Below are positions 26,639-35,386 of a stretch of DNA of 64,000 bases, one piece after another. This stretch comes from an uncultured Chlamydiae bacterium (GTDB lineage Bacteria > Chlamydiota > Chlamydiia > Chlamydiales > Rhabdochlamydiaceae): positions 62,001 to 126,000 of the forward strand of contig CAIJXB010000015.1 of the NCBI GenBank assembly GCA_903824495.1. The letters run 5' to 3'. Made by a program: the position numbers and the translations under genes. Positions within the stretch are counted from its first letter, which is position 1, and each line of letters starts with the position of its first letter. The notes beneath the pieces were generated by a model, which worked only from the letters and a program-made list of their open reading frames with translations, was not told the DNA's origin and did no database searches.

Positions 26639-27138
26639 AATCAGCTATTGAACAATCAATTAAAGAGAAAATCAAGCTGCTTGCCAAGGAGCGAAATACT
26701 ACCTTTGCAGAACTTTGGAGAATACGATATCAAAACATACAATAGAATTGACCGCTACATCGAAAGGCCTCCTCTACAGAAACGATTTTTGCAGAAAAAT
26801 TAGAGACTGTTGTTTTCCGAGGAGGTGGCAATACCAGAATGAAAGACTTCCATGATCTTTATTCATTGCTTCGGTTAGGTGCTTTAGATAGCTCTCTTGC
26901 AAAGAAAGCCGTCAAGCTGGTTTTCCATCACAGGAAAACTCCTCTAAAAAAACTGCCGATTGAATTCAGGAAGGATGAATTCGAAACTCTTGAGAAAAAC
27001 TGGAGCTCCTACAACAGAAAAATCAAACAGACACAAGGAACTATCAAATTGCCTGAATCGATAGACGCAGTGATTTCAATCCTAAACCAATGGCTAGAAG
27101 AAAATGCATTCTTACAATTAGAGGAGGCGCTGTTTTGA
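26635..27138 (+). pseudogene. Degraded abiEii nucleotidyltransferase toxin gene
   Basis: A 36-codon N-terminal piece (26635-26745; KEKIKLLAKERNTTFAELW) starts by ATGA overlap with AbiEi and stops at TAG. The C-terminal part continues from about 26752 with TETIFAEKLETVVFRGGG and MKDFHDLYSLLRLG, the normal AbiEii tail. The central section with the GSxxxD nucleotidyltransferase core, on the order of 100 residues, is missing, so the toxin is dead. Bases 26711-26743 at the break are identical to a stretch of the outer-membrane-protein gene near 49.7 kb, pointing to illegitimate recombination. A free ATG at 26839 could give a 99-residue remnant peptide. Confidence 0.85.
26711..26743 (+). repeat. 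33-bp exact match to the OMP gene at 49693-49725
   Basis: The stretch beginning AACTTTGGAGAATACGAT is identical over 33 bases to the complement of 49693-49725. In the OMP it encodes NFGEYDIKTYN. Here it falls at the break point of the abiEii pseudogene, where AACTTTGG also matches abiEii's own ELW codons. Confidence 0.9.
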
Positions 27139-27223
27139 TCGCGAAGTCATCCGTTTGAAGTTTTGCTCCTAGCTATAAATTTAGCTCATTTGTTATCCTC
27201 CGATTAAAAAAGGTGTCAAAAAA

Positions 27224-27892
27224 ATGAACAAGAAATTTTTATTCCTTATTTTCTCTCTAAGTGTTTTATTTGCAAGTTGCGATAAAGATTCATCTACGAG
27301 TTATTCTACTTCTCAAAGCGCTCCGTTTAGACCCTCTGTTGCTATTGCTCCTGTCATAGATCATAGTGAAAGCGGCCTTAGATGGGATCTTTCTGATGAG
27401 ATCACTTACTCTGTAAGTACTAGACTGATCCAAAAAAGCAAGCTCAACATTACAGATCCTCAAAAGACAAGAACGCAAATCAGAAAAAATAAAGCTGTGA
27501 GCAATCCTTTTGGTTCTGATCTATCTTGGGTAAAAAAGACATTCCCAACAGATGATTTTGTTGTGTTCATGGAACTGATTGAACATAGAGAACAACTTCG
27601 CGAATCTGCAAACTCAAATAAAGCGCCTGAAGCGCTTTCTGCCGATCTTAATCTTGCACTTCGTCTTCGCATTGTCGATGTAAGAAAAGAGCAACCTCGT
27701 GTGGTTCTGCAAGAGATCATTCAAGACTCTCACTTCATTCCCAGACAGTTCACTCGTTACAACTTCGATCAAGCTCCTTGGAATAGCGAAGAGTTTGGAA
27801 TCACTCCAATTGGAATTGCTCACTCACTTCTCATTAAAGAACTAAGCTCACGGATAGACGACTACATCTCTTTGTCTAAATCTAGCAACTAA
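27224..27892 (+). CDS. Lipoprotein of unknown function
   Basis: 222 residues. A lipoprotein signal (FLFLIFSLSVLFASC) with lipobox FASC places the mature Cys at residue 19, followed by a Ser/Thr-rich linker. The mature domain has PSVAIAPVIDHSESGLRWDLSDEITYSVSTRLI, resembling the small CsgG/LpoB-like periplasmic folds that begin 'vAV.pi.d...' and act as envelope assembly factors. A chlamydial lipoprotein near yidC/dnaA1 (CT253, as I recall) may be the counterpart. It is followed after 6 bases by the CPBP protease and then the serpin, probably one operon. Lipoprotein status is good; function is unknown. Confidence 0.7.
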   Translation: MNKKFLFLIFSLSVLFASCDKDSSTSYSTSQSAPFRPSVAIAPVIDHSESGLRWDLSDEITYSVSTRLIQKSKLNITDPQKTRTQIRKNKAVSNPFGSDLSWVKKTFPTDDFVVFMELIEHREQLRESANSNKAPEALSADLNLALRLRIVDVRKEQPRVVLQEIIQDSHFIPRQFTRYNFDQAPWNSEEFGITPIGIAHSLLIKELSSRIDDYISLSKSSN

Positions 27893-27898
27893 GTTTTT

Positions 27899-28768
27899 AT
27901 GGGAGTATCCGGCCAAACCTACTATATCGATCATATTGAGCTCATCCTCATTTTTGGATTAGTAGGTTTTGCCTTAAATAAGTTTGCCTACCAAAAAAAC
28001 TTCTTCAAGCTTCCGGACAGCTCTTCCTTTACCAAAACAAAGCTCTGTCTGATCCATGTCATTATTTCTTTTGCGATCTATCTGATCAACTCGATCCTCG
28101 TAGCTCCCCTAATCATCCAGGGTCTCCATCCTTCTTCTTATCTGATGGCTGCCACTTGGATCCAGGTAGCTACATTATTTAGCTCGATTCTTCTTTTGAT
28201 TGGATTTTGCACGGTCACCTTGCAAGATAGCTTTACTAAAATTATAAAGGATAGATCTGGCGCAAAGTCTTCAACACTTGTCTATGATGCTTTTTTAGGA
28301 ATGATCACTTGGTTTCTTGCCTTTCCAGTTGTTGCAGCTGTAGAACAATTTGCAGATCTATTTGTCTATTCTCTCTTTAATATCCAAAGCTACGAACAAG
28401 TGGCTGTGCTCTATTTAAAAAGAGCTCTCGCCTCTCCCATGCAACTCGTTGCTGCACTTTTAATGATCTTAGTCGCTGCTCCTGTTATGGAAGAGCTTTT
28501 GTTTCGAGGTCTTCTTCAAACTTGGATCAAAAAACACTTAGGAGTTAAAGCTGCAATACTGCTCGCCTCTTTATGTTTTGCTCTTTTTCACATCTCGGCA
28601 AGTCATGGAGTCGGCAATCTTTCCTTAGTCGCTTCCCTCTTTGTTTTTTCTTGTTTTCTTGGCTTTATTTACGAGAGACAAAAATCGATCCTCTCTTCTA
28701 TGATCCTTCACATTACCTTTAATTTGGTAAGCACGTTAAGAATTATTTTTACAATAGACACATTATGA
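27899..28768 (+). CDS. CPBP-family intramembrane glutamic endopeptidase
   Basis: About 289 residues with roughly seven or eight hydrophobic segments. Family motifs are VMEELLFRGLLQTWI at about 197 (EExxxR with the catalytic Glu pair) and CFALFHISASHG at about 230 (FxxxH). CPBP/Rce1-like proteins cleave or scavenge membrane and peptide substrates. The start ATG is 6 bases after the lipoprotein stop, and the end overlaps the serpin start (ATGA at 28765), so lipoprotein, protease and serpin look co-translated. The substrate is unknown. Confidence 0.83.
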   Translation: MGVSGQTYYIDHIELILIFGLVGFALNKFAYQKNFFKLPDSSSFTKTKLCLIHVIISFAIYLINSILVAPLIIQGLHPSSYLMAATWIQVATLFSSILLLIGFCTVTLQDSFTKIIKDRSGAKSSTLVYDAFLGMITWFLAFPVVAAVEQFADLFVYSLFNIQSYEQVAVLYLKRALASPMQLVAALLMILVAAPVMEELLFRGLLQTWIKKHLGVKAAILLASLCFALFHISASHGVGNLSLVASLFVFSCFLGFIYERQKSILSSMILHITFNLVSTLRIIFTIDTL

Positions 28769-29946
28769 AAAAACAAATTTTCGCTCTCGGGGCCTTAGCC
28801 TCTTTGATCCCTTCCTTATTTTTTGCTTCAGATTCTTTAAGCAATAGCATCAATAGCCTCTCTTCCAACTTCTATCAAGAGACGCTCGCGTCTTCTGATA
28901 GAAACGAGATCTTTTCTCCGTTTTGTCTTTTTAACTGCCTTAGCATGGTCTATGTTGGATCTGACGGCGATACTAAGGAAGAAATAAGACATGTTCTTGG
29001 ACTTGAACTTTCACAAGAAGATCTTCCTTTATCTCTAAAAAACTTTTCAGACGGTTTACTTTCTAAAGATGGCCTTTTTCAGTTTAATAGCGCAAATAGC
29101 CTGTGGACGAACCAAAACACATTTATTCTTCCAAGCTACTTTAATAGTATCCAAGGAGATCTTGGAGCTAGCGTAACACCTTTAGATTTCTCTGATACAA
29201 GGCAAAGTTCTGCCGCCATCAACGATTGGATCAAAGAGCAAACCAAGGGCCTATTAAAAGATGTGATAGGACCAAGGGACATTTCTAAAACAACGCAACT
29301 GATGCTTGTGAGCGCTCTTTATTTTAAGGGTTACTTCCAAAAACCATTCCTTGCAAGACTTACAAGAGACGATCTTTTTTATAAAACATCTTCGGATACA
29401 AAACTCGTTTCTATGATGAGTCAAAAAGGAACCTTTTCTTATTATGAAAATGAGAAAGTGCAAGTTATCCTTCTTCCTTTTGCCGGGGAAAATGTATCCG
29501 ACAGTCAAATGGCTTGCTTCCTTGTGCTGCCAAAAAACTCTTTGGAAGATGTGGATGCATCAGCAATACCTCAGATGATCCGATCTGCAAAGGATGTAAA
29601 AGTAGACATCACCATCCCCCGCTTTGAAATACATCCAAGATATGATCTGATTCCTATGCTCTCTAAGCTAGGGATGCCATCTGCTTTTTCATCTAAGGCT
29701 GATTTTTCAAAGATCAATGGCAAGTTTGATCTTTGCATCAACAAAGCGATCCACGAAGCTGTCTTTTCTTTGAATGAACGTGGAGTCACAGCAGCGGCTG
29801 TTACTGCCATCGGTGTTGGACACACTTGCGTTCGAGTAGAAGAAACTCCTGCAGTTGCTTTTACGGCAAATCATCCTTTTCTCTTCGGAATAGTAGACTT
29901 AAATTCAAATGTTATGCTTTTCTTAGGAAAAATGATGGAACCGTAA
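28765..29946 (+). CDS. Serpin-family protease inhibitor with signal peptide
   Basis: About 393 residues, a full-length serpin behind a signal peptide (LGALASLIPSLFFA). Serpin markers are NEIFSPFCLFNCLSMVYVGSDGDTKEEI, INDWIKEQTKGLLKDVI, LMLVSALYFKGYF and the C-terminal ANHPFLFGIVD. The reactive loop starts at about residue 338 as ERGVTAAAVTA. The small-residue hinge is the type required for inhibitory insertion, and counting 17 residues puts the scissile bond near HT-CV. The exported location suggests defence against host or vacuolar proteases. Eukaryotic-like origin is plausible but cannot be judged from this window. Confidence 0.88.
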   Translation: MKKQIFALGALASLIPSLFFASDSLSNSINSLSSNFYQETLASSDRNEIFSPFCLFNCLSMVYVGSDGDTKEEIRHVLGLELSQEDLPLSLKNFSDGLLSKDGLFQFNSANSLWTNQNTFILPSYFNSIQGDLGASVTPLDFSDTRQSSAAINDWIKEQTKGLLKDVIGPRDISKTTQLMLVSALYFKGYFQKPFLARLTRDDLFYKTSSDTKLVSMMSQKGTFSYYENEKVQVILLPFAGENVSDSQMACFLVLPKNSLEDVDASAIPQMIRSAKDVKVDITIPRFEIHPRYDLIPMLSKLGMPSAFSSKADFSKINGKFDLCINKAIHEAVFSLNERGVTAAAVTAIGVGHTCVRVEETPAVAFTANHPFLFGIVDLNSNVMLFLGKMMEP

Positions 29947-29979
29947 AAAACATCTTAAGCCTTATGGAAGGATTTTTCT

Positions 29980-30726
29980 ATGCACCTGCCTTACTCAGTG
30001 GAAAGTTTTGGTATTTCAGACTTAGGACTGGTAAGGGGTAATAACGAAGATGTATTCCATGAAATTCCCCTGCACCGTTTTTTCGTCCTAGCTGATGGGA
30101 TGGGAGGGCACAATGCAGGGGAAATTGCAGCCAAAGAAGTTGTGCACCATTTATCCACTTCAGTCTGTCAGTTTTTCTCTTCTCAAGAAGAATTTCCTTT
30201 TACTGCGGAAGAAATCCCCTTCCAGCTACACCAAGCAATCGTTAAAGCAAACCTTTGGGTCCACGCCCTTTCAGAACAAAAAAAAGAACTCTCCGGTATG
30301 GGAACTACCCTATGCTGCCTTCTCCTCCATAAGGAATCTTTGATCTACGCTCACGTGGGAGACAGTCGGATCTACCGCTTTAGAGAAAGCCTCGAACAGC
30401 TCACAGAAGACCACTCCTTACTGAACACTACCCCGACTGCCAGTAAAAATATTATTACTAGGGCCGTCGGAACAAATCCCAGCGTAGAGCCAGACATTAG
30501 CCTATCGAAAATAGAACCTAATGACATTTATTTCCTCTGTAGCGATGGTCTCACGGACTTTGTCTCCGATGAAGAGCTTTGTGATATTTTAACCAAAAAC
30601 CAGTCTTGCATTAAAACCGCCTCACAAAGGATGATAGAGTCTGCGAAAAATAAGGGAGGCAGTGACAACATTACTGTCTTGATGATTAAAATAGTTCATG
30701 ACAAAGAGCAAGATTTACCTAGATAA
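29980..30726 (+). CDS. PP2C-family Ser/Thr phosphatase
   Basis: About 248 residues. PP2C metal motifs are GLVRGNNEDVF, VLADGMGGHNAGEIAA at about 36-51, GMGTTLCCLLL, YAHVGDSRIYRF, YFLCSDGLTDFVSD and GGSDNITVLMI, all complete. It reverses Ser/Thr phosphorylation by Hanks-type kinases or acts as a stress phosphatase. AAGGA lies about 8 bases before the ATG. It overlaps the cysteine desulfurase by 29 bases; PP2C next to a NifS-like gene matches CT259-CT258 in Chlamydia, as I recall. Confidence 0.93.
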   Translation: MHLPYSVESFGISDLGLVRGNNEDVFHEIPLHRFFVLADGMGGHNAGEIAAKEVVHHLSTSVCQFFSSQEEFPFTAEEIPFQLHQAIVKANLWVHALSEQKKELSGMGTTLCCLLLHKESLIYAHVGDSRIYRFRESLEQLTEDHSLLNTTPTASKNIITRAVGTNPSVEPDISLSKIEPNDIYFLCSDGLTDFVSDEELCDILTKNQSCIKTASQRMIESAKNKGGSDNITVLMIKIVHDKEQDLPR

Positions 30727-31825
30727 CAATGCAACAACAGAGCTAGACCCTGCGGTCATAGCTGTCCTCACCCACGATCTAAAATCCCCCCCTTCAAATC
30801 CTTCCTCGATGCACTCCTTTGGTCGTGATGCCAAGCTCAAACTTTTGAAAGCCAGAACCTTTATTGCTGATTTGTTTAAGGTAAAACCCCATGAAGTGAT
30901 TTTCACATCCTCTGGAACTGAGTCGATGAACCTACTTCTAAGAGGTCTCATCGATCCCTCTTCCTCCCCTCACATCCTCACATCAAACATCGAGCACTCC
31001 TGCACTCAAAAAACTCTTTTAGATTTAGAAGCAAAAGGCTCTAAAGTCACCTTTTTACCAGCAGGGCTCAAAGGCGCCGTATCTCCTGAAGAATTAAAAA
31101 ATGCTATTACCCCTGATGTCAAATTCCTAGTCTTTAGCTCTGCAAATAGTGAAACAGGTGTCAAACATGATTTAGAAGCCTTTTCTCGTTTAGCTTTGGA
31201 GCATGACATTCCCCTCATTGTAGATGGCGTTGCGACTCTTGGCAAAGAGCCTTTTTCTTTCTATCCAGGAATTTTGGGAGCAGGATTTTCCGCCCACAAA
31301 TTCCACGGACCCAAAGGCGTTGGCTTTGTGCTAATGAGATCCCACCCCAAATTCCGCTTATCCCCCTTGATCACTGGTGGTGGACAAGAATTTAATCTGC
31401 GCTCCGGCACGGAAAACTTAGGCGGCATTTTGGGCTTAGAAGAAGCTCTTAAACAAGCGCAGAAAACCTCTCATGACATGCAAACCTTAAGAGACCGCTT
31501 TGAACAAAAGATTTTAGAAAGACTCCCCTTTGTTCAGGTCAATGGGACAGGGCCGCGAGTTTGTAACGTTTCAAATCTTTGCTTTCCGGGTGTTGATGCA
31601 GAAACACTTCTCATTCAGCTCGATCTTCATGGCGTCTTCGCAAGTCAGGGCTCTGCTTGCTCCTCCGGAGCTTTAGAGCCCTCCCGCATTTTACTTGCGA
31701 TGGGGCTTTCTCAAAATCTTGCCAAATCATCTCTAAGATTTAGCTTGAGCCGCTTTACAACCGAAAAAGAGATCGACACTACGGTCGATCTACTGACAGC
31801 TCTTGTCCCTAAGCTTAAAGACTAA
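30698..31825 (+). CDS. Cysteine desulfurase (NifS/IscS-like)
   Basis: About 375 residues, PLP-dependent class V aminotransferase fold. It has YLDNNATTELDPAV at the N-terminus, HILTSNIEHSC, the PLP-binding lysine in FSAHKFHGPKGVGF at about 198, and the catalytic cysteine loop ASQGSACSSGALEPS at about 318. It releases sulfur from cysteine for Fe-S clusters or tRNA thiolation. No IscU or SufE gene is adjacent. The start lies inside the PP2C gene, implying coupling. Confidence 0.92.
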   Translation: MTKSKIYLDNNATTELDPAVIAVLTHDLKSPPSNPSSMHSFGRDAKLKLLKARTFIADLFKVKPHEVIFTSSGTESMNLLLRGLIDPSSSPHILTSNIEHSCTQKTLLDLEAKGSKVTFLPAGLKGAVSPEELKNAITPDVKFLVFSSANSETGVKHDLEAFSRLALEHDIPLIVDGVATLGKEPFSFYPGILGAGFSAHKFHGPKGVGFVLMRSHPKFRLSPLITGGGQEFNLRSGTENLGGILGLEEALKQAQKTSHDMQTLRDRFEQKILERLPFVQVNGTGPRVCNVSNLCFPGVDAETLLIQLDLHGVFASQGSACSSGALEPSRILLAMGLSQNLAKSSLRFSLSRFTTEKEIDTTVDLLTALVPKLKD

Positions 31826-31887
31826 TGCTTTTCTTTTATCCCTGAGAGCTTTATCCTAAGATCCATTCTTTTTGAGGTATTACAAAT

Positions 31888-33267
31888 ATGATTCAAGATT
31901 CTTTAAAACCGATTGTTGCTCTTGCTAAAAGACGGGGCTTTATTTACCCAGGTTCTGAAATATACGGCGGATTTGCCAATACCTACTCATTTGGACCTTA
32001 CGGCGTAGAGCTCAAAAAAAACATCAAAGATCTTTGGTGGAAAACGTTTGTTCAAAGTAGACGCGACATGGTAGGTCTTGACGGCCCTATTTTGCTCCAT
32101 CCAAAAGCTTGGAAGGCCTCTGGTCACTTAGATGGATTTAATGATGCTCTGATTGACTGCAAAGCGTGTAAGGGAAGATTTAGATGTGACCACCTCATTG
32201 AAGAAGCAACCTCTATTGATGCTGATGGTCTTACCATTCCTGAAATGACAGCGCTCATTCAAAAGCATCAAATCAAATGCCCTAAGTGCGGCGCTAAAGA
32301 TTTTACAGAGGCGCGCCATTTCAACTTGATGTTCTCAACACAGATGAGCAAAACAACGTCTGATGGTGGAGATGTTGCTTACTTAAGACCAGAAACAGCG
32401 CAAGCTATTTTCTTAGACTTTAAAAACATCATCGATACCATGCGCGTCAAAATTCCTTTTGGTGTTGCTCAGATCGGAAAAGCGTTCCGCAACGAAATCA
32501 CTCCAGGAAATTTCGTCTTCCGCGTGATTGAATTCGAACAAATGGAAATTGAGTATTTTGTTAGAGAAGCTGCTTGGGAGTCCACCTTTGAAACATGGCT
32601 TAAATCTATGCATGACTGGTGTGATCTCATTGGCCTTAAAAAAGAGCACATCCATGAAAAAGAGCATCCACAAGAAAGGCTTTCTCACTACTCAAAAAGA
32701 ACAGTAGATCTGGTGTATGACTTTCCTTTTGGAACAAGTGAGCTCTACGGACTTGCTTATAGAACAGATTTTGACCTAAAGCAGCACATGGAGTTTTCAG
32801 GTCAAAATTTGGAGTATCTAGATCTAGAAGCAAAAGAAAAGTTCATTCCTCATGTGATTGAGCCGACCTTTGGAGTTGAAAGAACGCTTCTTGCACTTCT
32901 TTGCGATGCCTATGAAGAAGAAACTTTGGAAAATGGTGAGACAAGAACAGTTCTTCACCTAAACCCTAGAATTGCTCCTGTTAAAGTTGCCGTCTTTCCC
33001 CTCATGAAAAAAGAACCACTAGGAAGTAAAGCTCAAGATGTATTCCACATGCTCAGAGCTCACTTCACCTGTGAGTATGATGAATCAGGAGCTATTGGGA
33101 AACGCTATAGACGTCAAGATGAGCTTGGAACGCCTTTTTGCGTAACAATTGACTTTGATACTCTTGAAAAAGACGATACTGTCACTCTACGGGATAGAGA
33201 TTCCATGAAGCAAGAAAGAGTAAAAATCTCAGAGCTTGTTGAAACTCTTAGAGCAAAGCTCTCTTAA
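31888..33267 (+). CDS. glyS: Glycyl-tRNA synthetase, single-chain (alpha2) type
   Basis: About 459 residues, class II aaRS of the homodimeric archaeal/Thermus/Firmicute kind. It shows [30 protein letters not shown], a zinc-like Cys pair (CKACKGRF) with a second CPKCG, motif 2 [21 protein letters not shown], motif 3 [10 protein letters not shown], and a C-terminal anticodon-binding domain. GAGG precedes the ATG. Chlamydiaceae, as I recall, use the unrelated fused alpha-beta GlyRS, so this gene marks another lineage. A long hairpin follows. Confidence 0.94.
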   Translation: MIQDSLKPIVALAKRRGFIYPGSEIYGGFANTYSFGPYGVELKKNIKDLWWKTFVQSRRDMVGLDGPILLHPKAWKASGHLDGFNDALIDCKACKGRFRCDHLIEEATSIDADGLTIPEMTALIQKHQIKCPKCGAKDFTEARHFNLMFSTQMSKTTSDGGDVAYLRPETAQAIFLDFKNIIDTMRVKIPFGVAQIGKAFRNEITPGNFVFRVIEFEQMEIEYFVREAAWESTFETWLKSMHDWCDLIGLKKEHIHEKEHPQERLSHYSKRTVDLVYDFPFGTSELYGLAYRTDFDLKQHMEFSGQNLEYLDLEAKEKFIPHVIEPTFGVERTLLALLCDAYEEETLENGETRTVLHLNPRIAPVKVAVFPLMKKEPLGSKAQDVFHMLRAHFTCEYDESGAIGKRYRRQDELGTPFCVTIDFDTLEKDDTVTLRDRDSMKQERVKISELVETLRAKLS

Positions 33268-33281
33268 AAATTTACTTTTCA

Positions 33282-33330
33282 CCATGAACTCCAACTGTTT
33301 TTTATATTAAAAAAGTTTCGGAGTTCATGG
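33282..33330. terminator. Long imperfect hairpin after glyS
   Basis: CCATGAACTCC (33282-33292) pairs exactly with GGAGTTCATGG (33320-33330). The interior is a mostly pairing T6/A6 section, extending the stem. There is no downstream U-tract. It is probably a transcript end or mRNA stabiliser for glyS. Confidence 0.55.
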
Positions 33331-33468
33331 CCTCAAAAAAGATCCAATCCTTACTCCTTTAAATAGCTACAACATCGCCTTACTCCGATAAAAACTTCTT
33401 CGAAGTTAATAATTCCAATTTAATAAAAAAAACAACTAAAATACTACAAAACCCAACTGAGATTAAAC

Positions 33469-34734
33469 ATGTTTTTAAGCAACTACAGCATTAACTACTC
33501 TGATTTGAAAACATCCCTTTATACAGGGCTATCAGGGATGCCTTACGCTCAAAGACATTGGGAAGCCTCGAAGTGTGAGCTTCCAGCCCATCTCGCTTGG
33601 GGACATCGATGTGTAGCTATCATTGAAGCGCTTCCTTGGCTAGGAGGCATTGTTGCTATCACCGAGAAGATTGCAGCTGGAATTTTTGCTCCACGGCCAT
33701 CTACCATCCCCATACAAAAGCGCTCCTTACTCAGTCAGTTCGCGCCAATGCCGCCTTCCATCAGTGATACCGACTCTATTGCTAAACACCTAGGAAAACT
33801 CCAACAAGCTGGGGGCCTGATAACAGAAAATAATGAAACAACTTCTATAGTCTCGGGGCTTGAATATGCAAGTGAACCGATCTATACACCCTCTTTAACT
33901 GCCTACAGTAATACTACCTTAGCCGCAGGTGTACTGCATTATGACTTAACTGTTCGAGGAAAAAATAAACTGGAAGAGTTTTTCTCTAACAATGCACAAG
34001 TATTGCCTCCTAGCTCTGAAATTACAGTTAAATTTTTGGCTCGTACAGTTTCAATTTCTAATAACGATGATTCTGAAATCTATCATTCTATAACAGTTCA
34101 CTTTAAAGTAGGAGAATCCGGAAAACCAAATATCACAACCACTATCGCCGCTTATTCCAATGAACAACACTTAAGCAACTTTGGTAGAAAAACTATTGAA
34201 GATGTTCATAGTACACTTGCACAACCTGCAACAACTCCTCTTTCAGTAAATCGTTACCCTCTTATTCCTACAGACATTAAGGAGTTCCTTAGAAGCATGC
34301 AGGTTCAGGAGCGCTGCCCTCAAGTGAACGGGTTGACTGAAATACTAACCCGTATTTTTGAAGAAGGCATCCCTTTACCCGTAGATCGAAAAGTGACTTA
34401 TTCTAACTTTACTAGCGCGGCACGTATACCTCATCAAAGCATTCAGCATGTGTCTATAGATGAGGGAAAGAGAGATTTCAATTCGATTGATTCTTGGAGT
34501 GCCACCGGTGTTGAAAATACTAAAAATAACGGCTCTGAAAATTGCACAAGACTGAATGAGAAACTCGATATTTTAGCACGAGAAGCTTTTGGACTGATTA
34601 AACCTGTCGAAGTTCCGGGTACTGCTGAACGGATTTCAGGAGGAACAATGAATATTGCTAATAGGCTAGAACATTCCGCACCAGCTCCTAGCCTGACAGG
34701 TATGAAAGACCCCCGCGTTGAAGAGCTCCAATAA
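33469..34734 (+). CDS. Orphan protein of unknown function
   Basis: 421 residues, not recognised. A hydrophobic stretch at about 46-62 (AIIEALPWLGGIVAITE) could be one membrane segment, otherwise it is soluble. The rest is Thr/Ser/Asn-rich and beta-prone, including VKFLARTVSISNNDDSEIYHSITVHFK. There is no signal peptide and no catalytic motif that I can name. The upstream leader is A+T-rich like those of other orphans here. It ends 8 bases from the convergent LexA-like gene. A secreted or inclusion-associated role is possible but unsupported. Confidence 0.6.
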   Translation: MFLSNYSINYSDLKTSLYTGLSGMPYAQRHWEASKCELPAHLAWGHRCVAIIEALPWLGGIVAITEKIAAGIFAPRPSTIPIQKRSLLSQFAPMPPSISDTDSIAKHLGKLQQAGGLITENNETTSIVSGLEYASEPIYTPSLTAYSNTTLAAGVLHYDLTVRGKNKLEEFFSNNAQVLPPSSEITVKFLARTVSISNNDDSEIYHSITVHFKVGESGKPNITTTIAAYSNEQHLSNFGRKTIEDVHSTLAQPATTPLSVNRYPLIPTDIKEFLRSMQVQERCPQVNGLTEILTRIFEEGIPLPVDRKVTYSNFTSAARIPHQSIQHVSIDEGKRDFNSIDSWSATGVENTKNNGSENCTRLNEKLDILAREAFGLIKPVEVPGTAERISGGTMNIANRLEHSAPAPSLTGMKDPRVEELQ

Positions 34735-34742
34735 TCTAAAGT

Positions 34743-35351
34743 CTAACATTCTCTAGAGATCACTCCCCTGACTTCTCCTACAACTCTAAAGTCGCTGGAA
34801 GCTAGGAATGGGGGGTGATTTGTATTTAAAGAAATAAGGATGGTAGATACATCATCCTTCTGAACTTTTTTGATAAGAGCCTCTCCATTGTTTACACAGA
34901 TGATCAACGGAAAGTTACCTATACGCGTTACTCTTCTTCCTATCACAAAATCCCCTTCATTGATTTTAGGAGCCATAGAATCTCCTTTTGCTTTTACAAG
35001 AAAAGCTTCTGAAGAAGGAAAAGAAAGCAGCCTTGTTGCAATAGGAATTCTGTCTATCGGATGATCTTCTAAAAACCTTCCGGTTTGCCCACACTGAGCA
35101 AGTCCATATAAATTCAGCCACGCAATTTCCTTTTCAGGTCCATGCTTCAATACTTGATAATCTCGAGGATTTTGTGGATTGCGTTTTAGATGACCTCTTT
35201 TTTCAAGTTGAGCAAGGTGATGCGCTACAACACTAGTAGATGAAATGCTTAGCAAAGACTGCATTTCCCTTATAGTAAGAAGAGAGTCAGAGTTCTTAAG
35301 AAGCAGCTCAAGAAGCTGCTCTTGTATTTTGTGAAGTTTTGTATCTTTCAT
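34743..35351 (-). CDS. LexA-like S24 autoproteolytic repressor
   Basis: About 202 residues. The N-terminal winged helix (LLTIREMQSLLSISSTSVVAHHLAQLEKRGHL) is followed by an S24 protease domain. The catalytic Ser lies in AKGDSMAP at residue 125 and Lys in EALIKKV at 161-162. The self-cleavage site looks like AQCG with Cys87-Gly88, as in UmuD, rather than the usual Ala-Gly. The ATG at 35351 is chosen because the upstream extension is not family-like. It could control DNA-damage or phage genes; Chlamydiaceae lack LexA as far as I recall. Confidence 0.83.
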   Translation of the reverse strand: MKDTKLHKIQEQLLELLLKNSDSLLTIREMQSLLSISSTSVVAHHLAQLEKRGHLKRNPQNPRDYQVLKHGPEKEIAWLNLYGLAQCGQTGRFLEDHPIDRIPIATRLLSFPSSEAFLVKAKGDSMAPKINEGDFVIGRRVTRIGNFPLIICVNNGEALIKKVQKDDVSTILISLNTNHPPFLASSDFRVVGEVRGVISREC

Positions 35352-35358
35352 GCGTCTA

Positions 35359-35386
35359 TTTTTACATCTCACTCGTAAACTGTCAA
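35359..35386 (-). promoter_or_regulatory. Promoter of the LexA-like gene
   Basis: A perfect TTGACA (35386-35381), 16 bases, TAAAAA (35364-35359) on the minus strand. The predicted start point falls at about 35352, directly at the ATG (35351), and no Shine-Dalgarno is present, so the mRNA could be leaderless. Confidence 0.5.

Noticed and set aside
30145..30158. TTATCCACT, one base from a DnaA box, near a replication-initiator gene.
   Set aside because: It is a single site inside the PP2C coding region, 7 kb from dnaA, with no cluster or A+T-rich unwinding element.
31826..31887. Possible T-box or glycine riboswitch before glyS.
   Set aside because: The 62-base gap is too short and has no T-box core or glycine-aptamer motif.
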